Part shown: positions 37,091-44,300 of the stretch, piece by piece | Numbering within the stretch: the first letter of the stretch is position 1 | Layout: the number at the start of each line of letters is the position of its first letter | Source: Maribellus sp. CM-23 | Lineage (GTDB): Bacteria > Bacteroidota > Bacteroidia > Bacteroidales > Prolixibacteraceae | Length of the DNA stretch: 64,000 nucleotides | NCBI RefSeq assembly: GCF_021354595.1 | Contig: NZ_JADWYJ010000001.1 | Span: 163,446 to 227,445, forward strand | Direction: 5' to 3' | Notes under the pieces: generated by a model | The model's database searches: none | What the model was told of the DNA's origin: nothing | The model's input: the letters and a program-made list of their open reading frames with translations, nothing else | Position numbers and translations under genes: made by a program

Positions 37091-37138
37091 ACTGTTTTGA
37101 CGCACCCGGTTTTATTCCTCTTAACTACTACAATTCAA

Positions 37139-38188
37139 TTATTCTTTGGCAAATTCGTCTGCCAGACGATTGATTTCGTCGTCGCTCATATTTTTTGAAG
37201 TCACCACCAAACGATACTTAAACACCGTTGATTCGCCTTTCTTTAGGGAGTAGTTTAGCTCCTGCTTCCCGTCAGAAAATACTTTTTGTCCCAAAGGGTT
37301 GGCCGAAAACAGCCCGTAACCGCGCGCATGCCAATAGGTAGGATACCCCACATTTGAAGGCTTATCGATGATTACCAGCGACACATTTTCACCGTTGATA
37401 ACTCCGGAAAGTTTCATCCAGCGGCTTCGGGTTGCCCACACATCTTCGCCTTCCACACCGTCGGCACTGCGGTAATTACCCGTAATCTTGCTGTTATCCA
37501 TGCTTTCAACACGTGTTACAACGCCATGCGAATCAACCAGGTCGGTTGGTTTATCCGAAGGCAGTTCCAGTTCGCGTGCTACCCGTATCGCATACATTCC
37601 CTCTTTGTTGTCGTTGAAATGCACCTCATCAGCCACAGCTGTCAAAGTGGTGGTTCGGTCAATGATCCGGACATCGGGAGAAAGCGCGATAAAATCAAAA
37701 TGGGTTGATTCATCCAGCAGAACCTGGTTATCCGGCGATTTCCATTCTGCAGAAGTTTCCAGTACTCCTTTACCTTCACCGCTTTCAGCCTTATCGACCG
37801 ACTGGTGAAAAATAGTACCATAGCCACTGCGTTTTTCTTCCGGGATGGCCTCAGAGTTATTCCAAAAGTCAAGCCCGTTAACATCGCCGTAATTTAACCA
37901 CACTCCTACATGGTGCGGATGATCAGCGCGGTCGCCTTCTTTCTCTGCCAGCGGAAAACTACGGGTAAGCATGTTCCCTGCCGGAGACATAAGCGGCCAC
38001 AAAGTAGGTTTCATAATCGTATTCGGATAGATATAGGAAGTGAACAATTTACCATCGACGGTAACTTCCACCTTTTTATCTGCCGGATCAACTTTAACCT
38101 CTACCATTTGCTTTTTTTCCTGGCAACCGCATATTACTGAAATGCCCAGAAACAGGCTCGTACATAAACTTATCGTTCGAATTTTCAT
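37139..38188 (-). CDS. DUF6807 (PmoA-like) family lipoprotein
   Basis: 349 residues with a lipobox (ISVICGC, Cys22). The core shows FTSYIYPN, LWPLMSPAGNMLTRSFPL, DHPHHVGVWLNYGDVNGLDFW and IRVARELELP, the pattern of the family annotated as DUF6807 or methane oxygenase PmoA. The PmoA label comes from automated naming and does not imply methane oxidation. These lipoproteins regularly neighbour Gfo/Idh/MocA oxidoreductases, as here (41 nt downstream of one), so a role in oxidised-sugar chemistry is plausible. Beta-sandwich fold expected; active residues unknown, though the HPHH cluster is a candidate metal site. Confidence 0.85.
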   Translation of the reverse strand: MKIRTISLCTSLFLGISVICGCQEKKQMVEVKVDPADKKVEVTVDGKLFTSYIYPNTIMKPTLWPLMSPAGNMLTRSFPLAEKEGDRADHPHHVGVWLNYGDVNGLDFWNNSEAIPEEKRSGYGTIFHQSVDKAESGEGKGVLETSAEWKSPDNQVLLDESTHFDFIALSPDVRIIDRTTTLTAVADEVHFNDNKEGMYAIRVARELELPSDKPTDLVDSHGVVTRVESMDNSKITGNYRSADGVEGEDVWATRSRWMKLSGVINGENVSLVIIDKPSNVGYPTYWHARGYGLFSANPLGQKVFSDGKQELNYSLKKGESTVFKYRLVVTSKNMSDDEINRLADEFAKE

Positions 38189-38229
38189 TGTTATTGATTT
38201 ACTTAGGTTAGAGAATTCAACGATATTTC

Positions 38230-39567
38230 TCAGACATTTTCAGGCACTACGTATGGCGCCCGGTAATTTCTGGTTAGCATCAAATCAGCTTCCGGATCGT
38301 TCACAAAACGTTCGGCATCCGGGTTAAAAGAAAGAACACGCCCTGTGCGGTAAGCAATGTTGCCCAAATGAGCCAGCGCTGACGACAAGTGTGCCGATTC
38401 AACCGGCCCGTTCAATATGGAACTGTCTTGCTGACGAACAGCATCAATGAAATTCGCAAAATGACCATCGGTACCGCTTTCGCCACGTGCCAGGCCCGAA
38501 GCCTGCAGCTGTCCGTCGCTACCCGATTTTCCGGGCTCCCGGTCTTTTCCTAAAAATGTTTTGTACTCGTTGTAACCGTCAATCACCAGGATTCCTTTAT
38601 CGCCGTAGAAAATATTTCCTACTGTCACGCCGTCTTCAGTGTTCGTACACCACGGTCTTACTTCAAACTGAATAATTTTGTCTTCTTCAGGATAATGATA
38701 TACCGAAGTCAGGACTTCCGGGGTTTCCTTGCAGTCGTTCCACAGAAACTTTCCGCCCATGGAAGTAATTTTTGATGGCAGACCCACGTCGAGTCCCCAC
38801 ATACACATATCGGTTTCGTGAATTCCCTGGTTACCTACGTCGCCATTGCCGTAATCCCAGTGCCAGTGCCAGTTGTAATGTACCAGGTTTTCGGTGAACG
38901 GCCGCATGGGTGCAGGACCTGTCCACAGGTCGTAATCCAAACCCGCCGGAACCGGAGAAAAACCTTTATCGCCAATGTCACCACGCCAGCGGAACACCAG
39001 GCCACGCGCCATGTACACCCGCCCAATGTAACCTTCGCGAAGTAACTGAACAGCTTCCTGAATGGCCGGAGAACTTCTTAGCTGTACCCCGTGTTGAACA
39101 ATTCGGTTGTATTTACGGGCTGCTTCCACCATCTTCCGGCCTTCCCAAACGTTGTGCGATCCCGGTTTTTCCACATAAGCATCTTTCCCGGCCTGGCACG
39201 CCCAGATTACCGCCAGCGAATGCCAGTGGTTCGGCGTGGCGATACTTATCACGTCAATATCCTTGTCATCCATTACATGACGAAGGTCCTGAACGACCTT
39301 CACCTCTTTGCCGTATTTTTCTTTAAACTCTTTTGCTTTTTCACCGGCAACATTCAAATCAGGATCACACAAAGTGGTAACCTGCACATTCGACTGGTTC
39401 ATGAACGACGAAATATGACTTCCGCCCCTTCCGTTAACGCCCAGTACGGCGGCGTTGATCCGGTCGTTGGCTCCAAATACGTTTGACGATATTACAGTGG
39501 GGGCTACAATGGCACCGGCTCCTGTAACTGCACTCTTTTTCAGAAAAGCTCTTCTTGATGATTTCAT
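38230..39567 (-). CDS. Tat-exported Gfo/Idh/MocA family oxidoreductase (second copy)
   Basis: 445 residues. Twin-arginine signal SRRAFLKK with an Ala/Gly-rich core, Rossmann motif GVNGRGG at residues 43-49, ATPNHWH and the catalytic EKPGSHN. The C-terminal domain keeps HETDMCMWGLDVGLP. It shares fold but limited sequence with the copy at 3877-5376 and has the canonical EKP where that one has QKP, so the two probably act on different sugars. It heads the unit with DUF6807 and membrane paralogue A. Confidence 0.9.
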   Translation of the reverse strand: MKSSRRAFLKKSAVTGAGAIVAPTVISSNVFGANDRINAAVLGVNGRGGSHISSFMNQSNVQVTTLCDPDLNVAGEKAKEFKEKYGKEVKVVQDLRHVMDDKDIDVISIATPNHWHSLAVIWACQAGKDAYVEKPGSHNVWEGRKMVEAARKYNRIVQHGVQLRSSPAIQEAVQLLREGYIGRVYMARGLVFRWRGDIGDKGFSPVPAGLDYDLWTGPAPMRPFTENLVHYNWHWHWDYGNGDVGNQGIHETDMCMWGLDVGLPSKITSMGGKFLWNDCKETPEVLTSVYHYPEEDKIIQFEVRPWCTNTEDGVTVGNIFYGDKGILVIDGYNEYKTFLGKDREPGKSGSDGQLQASGLARGESGTDGHFANFIDAVRQQDSSILNGPVESAHLSSALAHLGNIAYRTGRVLSFNPDAERFVNDPEADLMLTRNYRAPYVVPENV

Positions 39568-40044
39568 CTTAATTAAATTTGTTTATTGGTTAAGGTCCGC
39601 CAAGCGACGGTTGAAACTCTCATGTTCACCAACTGAAGGAGAATTACTCTCCTGTGTGAAGAAAAATCCGACATGATTGTTTCGTTTCAGGACAATTGTT
39701 TAGTTATAATGTATTAGATATTAATTACTTTATTTTTGATACAGACCAAGATAAAACCGTTCATTCATAATTACTTCGTTAATATTGGACTTTACCTATG
39801 GAATTTTAACACCTTCGAAATTCCTCCCAATAAACTGATCCCAAACACTCACAGATTTCGCCCAAGGTAAGCCTCTCTCAAAGAGCAAGTAATTTAATTA
39901 TAAATCCATAGAATCCAAAAACAAGTGCTACAAAACAGAGAAATGAAGCTGTGGTGACGTTTCGCTGCGGTATGACAATATTCCATAAGAAATGGAGATA
40001 CGTACTCTACCAGGCAAACATGAAATTGACCTTCGGATTGACCG
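39568..40044. other. 477-bp intergenic region upstream of the second oxidoreductase
   Basis: No coding frame, RNA gene or clear TAnnTTTG box was found. It contains the leader hairpin at 39625-39660 and is otherwise AT-rich sequence between two genes on the same strand. Confidence 0.6.
39625..39660 (-). promoter_or_regulatory. Bipartite hairpin in the oxidoreductase leader
   Basis: Outer arms TTCAC/GTGAA and inner arms AGGAGA/TCTCCT (39637-39653) with a 5-nt loop. It lies 58 nt before the start codon with no T-tract after it, so a leader structure rather than a terminator is suggested. Confidence 0.45.
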
Positions 40045-40890
40045 TTACCGGGCATTCAAAAAACGAATAAGTTCCTCCGGATGGTCGGTTTGAATTCCAT
40101 CAGTTCCCCACTCCAAAATTTGCTGCCATTCGGCTTCAGTCCCTTCTTTTTCATCCACGAAAACCTTCGCTCCATTTGCATGGCACTTCTCAACAAAGGT
40201 TTTGCTTAGCGCGCCCATATCGGTAGCAACAACACGGGGATTTAATTTGGCAAGTACCTCATCCAGCTTTTTTTCACTTCCCGGATCGGGCATAATAAAG
40301 GAAGAACCAAAGGTTGAATCAACATTTTCGATGCTGAACAGGTACGATGCGGGAATGTACCAGACGACCTCCTCTCCCATCTTGTATTTCCGGAGTAGCG
40401 CCATTAACGAGTCTATGGGTGCATCTTTCAGGTCAAGATAAATTCCGATTTTCCCCTGGCATAATTGAAGTATTTCTTCTACGGTTGGAATTTGGGTTCC
40501 TTTCCACTCCGGACCAGTTTTCAGCCCAATATCAAGGGCTTTTATTTCTGCCAGCGTCATCTTTTTTACTTCGCCACTACCTTTTTTTACATACTGATCA
40601 ATAGTGGCATTGTGGATGCTCACTATTTTTCCGTCTTTGGTAAGGCGGGCGTCAATTTCCACAAAATCGCACCCCAGATCGATGGCTTTTTGATAGGCAG
40701 GCAACGAGTTTTCGGGAATGCCAGCATGCGCGCCCCGGTGTGCAATTACATAGGTTTTGAAATGCGGTTTACGTAAGTTCTTTTTGGATGCCACATTCTG
40801 CCCAACCAATTGACTGGCTCCAACTGTTACTAAAAATACCAGCAAGAGGGCACCAGTAAGACACTTATTCATTGCTTCCCGTTTTTTCAT
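40045..40890 (-). CDS. Secreted glycerophosphodiester phosphodiesterase-like protein, divergent
   Basis: About 281 residues with a signal peptide. GDPD barrel signatures: VIAHRGAHAG, PENSLPAYQKAI, FVEIDARLTKDG, then a substituted second His block, SIHNATIDQYVKKGSG, where the usual form is HDxTxDRTTxG. The general acid/base His and the metal Glu/Asp are kept, the Asp after His is Asn and the Arg-Thr-Thr is gone, so activity or substrate may differ from the normal enzyme. It starts 10 nt after the GH31 stop codon at 40901 and is clearly its operon partner. A second GDPD lies at 54957-55805. Confidence 0.88.
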   Translation of the reverse strand: MKKREAMNKCLTGALLLVFLVTVGASQLVGQNVASKKNLRKPHFKTYVIAHRGAHAGIPENSLPAYQKAIDLGCDFVEIDARLTKDGKIVSIHNATIDQYVKKGSGEVKKMTLAEIKALDIGLKTGPEWKGTQIPTVEEILQLCQGKIGIYLDLKDAPIDSLMALLRKYKMGEEVVWYIPASYLFSIENVDSTFGSSFIMPDPGSEKKLDEVLAKLNPRVVATDMGALSKTFVEKCHANGAKVFVDEKEGTEAEWQQILEWGTDGIQTDHPEELIRFLNAR

Positions 40891-40900
40891 AGCTGCAATC

Positions 40901-42706
40901 TTATCGTACAATCAGGTAATTTCCTTTTTCGTATTCATCGGTTTTTATGATCAGTTTATTAGCTCCTTCATCAAACCAATAGTTCACATTTTCGGTCAAC
41001 ACCCTTCCATCTTGTTGAACGTTTTGCGGCTTCCTGTCCATATCAACCCGCAAAAGATGAGCTTTTTGAACTCCACTTAAGTTGATCGCTACTGATGAGG
41101 AATTTTCGTCCACAATTACGGTGGTACTTCCGCTGTTATCGGTGTGATGCACCGTGAACTCACTTTTACCTTTTGGATAAATCAGCAGAGTCAGATAGCC
41201 TTCCGAATCCTCATCTCCCAAACCGGTATAAGCTCTTTTTATGTTCAGCGGAATGATGGTGCCTTCTTTTACAAATACCGGGTATTCATCCAGCGGAAAC
41301 TCACGTTCGAAAGTAAGCGGGCCTTCAAATCTCTCTTTGTCATGAAATAAATACCTCCAGCTTCCTTTGGGGAGAACCACTTTATTCGAAAGCTGATCTT
41401 TGTAAATGGGTGCCACCAGAAAATAATCGCCAAATAAATAATGATACTTCCCTTTTACGGGCTTCTGCAAAACCCGTCCGCCGTTGTGCGCTTCCACCAC
41501 ATAGGTGTACATGTACGGAACCAGTTCGGTATGTAGCCACGAGAATTTCCGGATGATTTCGAGTTCCTGCTCCGATCGTTTCCAAAGCGCCCGCTCGCCA
41601 TGACCACCGTTTAAGAACAATCCGCAGAATGCTGAAAACTGGGCCCAGCGGATGTATAAACGCGGGGGAATCGTACTTCCCGAAAAACCGGCCACGTCGG
41701 ATCCAACAATGTTATACCCCAGCTTTGCACTTTTCATTACGTTGTCCATGGCCATTTCAATGCCTTCAATCCCATCCATGGCGATGTCTTTCTCTTCTGA
41801 AAGATCCGACTGATTGTCACCGGCAGATTCCCATGTGTGCCGCTGATCACCTACCCAGTTTACCGGCGATGCATCAACCGGCGCAAAACCTTCGGGATGA
41901 AAACCACGGTCAATGGCCCGGGAAAGTGTTACGAATTCAGGATTCTGAGAAAGACCATGTGCATATTCATCCCTGTAGTACCGGTCCATATAAGATCGTG
42001 TGGTCATGATTCCCTTGTGTGTTGACTGATAAAACAAAGGTACTTTCCAAAGAGTCTTATGAAACAAAGTGGCCGTCCCATCCAGTTTCCATCCATCTAT
42101 TCCATAATCAAAAACAGTTTGCTGCATTCCGCGCCACCATTTCATGGCCTCCGGATTGGTATAATCAATAAAACCACCTTTTCCTTTCCACCATTTTATC
42201 TGATTTCCTTTTCCGGCCAAGAAACCTTTTTCAGCAGCTTCGCCATACCTCTTTTCATTGTTTATATTTCGGGTGTCTTTATCCAGGCTGTTAACCATCG
42301 ACGTCATCCACAACACAACACGGTAGCCTTTTTCCTGCAAGTTCAGGAACCACCGTTCAGGATGGGGATACAACACGGTATCCACTTCAAAATTGTTGTA
42401 GGCTGTACTCCACGGGCTATCCAGAATAATGGTTCTCACCGGAATATCGTGTCGTGCATACCCTGCCAGCAAAGTATCCACATAAGCAGCGGTATTGTGA
42501 TCGTCTTCCCACAACCAGCATTCCAGTGCCCACGGTGGCGTTAAGGGAGGGTTTCCGTGTCGTTGATGGTTAAAAAACAGTCCCCAAACCGGGAAGGCAA
42601 AACCCCAGTAAAAAACCAGCAATAAAATAACAACTACTCCGGGAAGAATCCTCTTACGCCAACGACTTCTTCTTGCTGGTTCTATTTTGTTGCGACTGGT
42701 TTTCAT
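40901..42706 (-). CDS. Membrane-anchored glycoside hydrolase family 31 enzyme
   Basis: About 601 residues. One N-terminal transmembrane helix (about 21-43) follows a basic segment. The GH31 barrel starts almost directly (TPPWALECWLWEDDHNT at about 56-72). The nucleophile Asp is in DGWKLDGTA (Asp209) and the acid/base is probably Asp287 in WVGDQRHTW; later come SDVAGFSG, RWAQFSAFCGLFLNGG and the C-terminal sheet LFGDYFLVAPIY. The usual 150-200-residue N-terminal mutarotase-like domain is absent. GH31 covers alpha-glucosidases, alpha-xylosidases, alpha-galactosidases and sulfoquinovosidases; specificity is not readable here. Start 42706 is preferred over 42745. Confidence 0.93.
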   Translation of the reverse strand: MKTSRNKIEPARRSRWRKRILPGVVVILLLVFYWGFAFPVWGLFFNHQRHGNPPLTPPWALECWLWEDDHNTAAYVDTLLAGYARHDIPVRTIILDSPWSTAYNNFEVDTVLYPHPERWFLNLQEKGYRVVLWMTSMVNSLDKDTRNINNEKRYGEAAEKGFLAGKGNQIKWWKGKGGFIDYTNPEAMKWWRGMQQTVFDYGIDGWKLDGTATLFHKTLWKVPLFYQSTHKGIMTTRSYMDRYYRDEYAHGLSQNPEFVTLSRAIDRGFHPEGFAPVDASPVNWVGDQRHTWESAGDNQSDLSEEKDIAMDGIEGIEMAMDNVMKSAKLGYNIVGSDVAGFSGSTIPPRLYIRWAQFSAFCGLFLNGGHGERALWKRSEQELEIIRKFSWLHTELVPYMYTYVVEAHNGGRVLQKPVKGKYHYLFGDYFLVAPIYKDQLSNKVVLPKGSWRYLFHDKERFEGPLTFEREFPLDEYPVFVKEGTIIPLNIKRAYTGLGDEDSEGYLTLLIYPKGKSEFTVHHTDNSGSTTVIVDENSSSVAINLSGVQKAHLLRVDMDRKPQNVQQDGRVLTENVNYWFDEGANKLIIKTDEYEKGNYLIVR

Positions 42707-42923
42707 AACGATCTGCTTTTCCGGTTTGCGACTCAGACTACCCAAAGGTTTTTTACATAAAATTTACTCAATTTTTACATACAATCCACTTTACATAACA
42801 AATCGGCCTGCCACTTTCACGTTGTCCCATTTTTACTTGATCTTCACCTTTTCAAATATTGCGAAATAATCATTTTGAGTCTAATGTTATATTAACATAT
42901 ATCAACCATTTATTTGCCGTTAA

Positions 42924-42942
42924 ATTGCTATGCAATAGCAAT
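42924..42942. promoter_or_regulatory. Palindrome ATTGCTAT-GCA-ATAGCAAT
   Basis: Perfect 8-bp arms with a 3-nt centre in the divergent promoter region. Size and symmetry suit a dimeric regulator. The motif TATTGC also occurs nearby at about 42856 and 42940, but no regulator gene lies close. Confidence 0.5.
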
Positions 42943-42993
42943 ATTCCATGCAATTCGACCAATTTTTCATTAGTTTTTCTCCTGCCTCCTTCT

Positions 42994-43001
42994 TAAATTT
43001 G
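42994..43001 (+). promoter_or_regulatory. Possible -7 box TAAATTTG for the plus-strand operon
   Basis: Exact match to TAnnTTTG. A T-rich stretch about 17-20 nt upstream stands in for the -33 element but lacks a clear TTG. It would give a leader of about 180 nt before 43187. Confidence 0.4.
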
Positions 43002-43186
43002 AATAGAGCTGATTCGAAACTATGAGAATTAACAGAATAAGGGTAACTGATAACTACACATTCAACTTTCATTACAATTTCGTAAATTGAATAGATGCAT
43101 TGCACATAATTATCGTATGTAACGACAATTAAGCACCATACATTATGAAATCACAAGAAATTATTCTCTAACCTAACTTATTCAAT

Positions 43187-44149
43187 ATGAAAAAATTAAT
43201 TCAATTCTCTTTCTTAATTTGCACGATTGGAATAATCTTGCTACCGTCCTGTTCGGATGATGACGAGAGACCGGTGTTTCCGCTTTCTGCGGCTATTTTT
43301 CACAGCATTGACGGAAAACAGGTAGCCTTCACCGCATTAACACACAGTGCCTCAAGCTGGCAGTGGGATTTTGGAAACGGAGAAACCAGCACTGAACAGA
43401 ATCCCGTTTATGTGTATCCGGAAGGAGGTTATTACATCGCTACCTTAACAGCGAAAGACAAAGACGGCGCCACTGTTACCGACCAGGTAAAACTAGCCGT
43501 AGCTCTTCCTCCTTACGCTTTGCTTACAGGAGATTTTACGGCTGAGGGTTACAACGGAAAAACCTGGAAGCTGACCTCAAGCCACGTTGCGGCAGGAGAT
43601 TACCTTGCCAATGCCGATGCAGGATTGACAGTAGTAAGCGGAACGCCCAGACCGCTCCCTGACGGAATATTCAACACAGAGTTTGGGATGGGCGACATAT
43701 ACAAAGACGAATTCACTTTTCATTACGACGGAAGTTATAGTCATGATGTAAAAGAAGACCAAGCTTCGTTCAGCGGGATTGTTTACGAGATCGTCAATAC
43801 AGGCGGAGCCGGTATTGTTAATGCAAACGGACAGGATTACGGCTTATGTATCGCCAAGTACACGCCTCAAAACGGAGCAACTTTTACATTCAACGACAAT
43901 GAAGACCTTACGGTGTCGTCAGTTTACGGGCCACCCACTTATTCCATCACCTTCAACAATGTGATGACGCTGGATTTTTCAGGAACTGAGTTTATCGGGT
44001 TCAGGGATTTCCAACGAAAAGTGATCCTTAAAAGCATTTCCAACAGCCGCATGCAACTGGTAATGTTTATGGCTGCAGGATCAGACCCTGCACAAATTAT
44101 TGGTATAAACACCCACGCCTTAGTGCTTAGTTTCGATGCCATTAATTAA
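43187..44149 (+). CDS. PKD-domain surface lipoprotein, probable glycan-binding protein
   Basis: 320 residues with a lipobox (IILLPSC) followed by an acidic SDDDER stretch, which resembles a lipoprotein export signal for surface display in Bacteroidota. A PKD domain spans about 30-105 (SSWQWDFGNGETSTEQNP, GGYYIATLTAKDKDG). The rest (GKTWKLTSSHVAAGDYL onward) is a beta-rich binding-type domain of the kind next to SusCD pairs. It is first in the plus-strand operon and precedes susC-4, the usual place of a surface glycan-binding protein. No catalytic motif seen. Confidence 0.85.
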   Translation: MKKLIQFSFLICTIGIILLPSCSDDDERPVFPLSAAIFHSIDGKQVAFTALTHSASSWQWDFGNGETSTEQNPVYVYPEGGYYIATLTAKDKDGATVTDQVKLAVALPPYALLTGDFTAEGYNGKTWKLTSSHVAAGDYLANADAGLTVVSGTPRPLPDGIFNTEFGMGDIYKDEFTFHYDGSYSHDVKEDQASFSGIVYEIVNTGGAGIVNANGQDYGLCIAKYTPQNGATFTFNDNEDLTVSSVYGPPTYSITFNNVMTLDFSGTEFIGFRDFQRKVILKSISNSRMQLVMFMAAGSDPAQIIGINTHALVLSFDAIN

Positions 44150-44197
44150 AACCCGTAAAATTGGTTCAACATGAAATAAGCATGAGTCAGCCGGTTG

Positions 44198-44270
44198 GCA
44201 ATTTACATTGCAACAACTGATGAGGACTCCCGTCGATTGACGGACATGCAAATTCTCCGTCACCTGACGG
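44198..44270 (+). promoter_or_regulatory. Three short tandem hairpins in the susC-4 leader
   Basis: GCAAT-TTAC-ATTGC (44198-44211), CCGTC-GATT-GACGG (44230-44243) and CCGTC-ACCT-GACGG (44257-44270): each has 5-bp arms and a 4-nt loop. The last two share arms, so they can also pair with each other. No T-tail follows. They lie 31-103 nt before the SusC-4 ATG. Confidence 0.5.
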
Positions 44271-44300
44271 GTTATCGTTGAAAATTAAAAACATAGATAC

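Larger units (their letters stand above)
42707..43186. other. 480-bp divergent intergenic region (GH31 / PKD lipoprotein)
   Basis: AT-rich DNA between divergent transcription units. It holds a plus-strand -7-like box (42994-43001) and a palindrome (42924-42942). I could not identify a minus-strand promoter or any gene in it. Confidence 0.7.

Noticed and set aside
37139..38188. Methane monooxygenase subunit (PmoA) reading of the DUF6807 gene
   Set aside because: It is a lipoprotein without PmoA transmembrane helices, and no other methane oxidation gene is present; the label is a naming artefact.
42890..43186. Small gene on the minus strand around 42920-43105 (61 codons)
   Set aside because: No start context, no homology by eye, and it covers the palindrome and promoter-like box of the divergent region.
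44230..44270. Possible CRISPR-like repeats
   Set aside because: Only two copies of a 14-nt element with self-complementary arms, no array, no cas genes; a leader hairpin pair explains it better.
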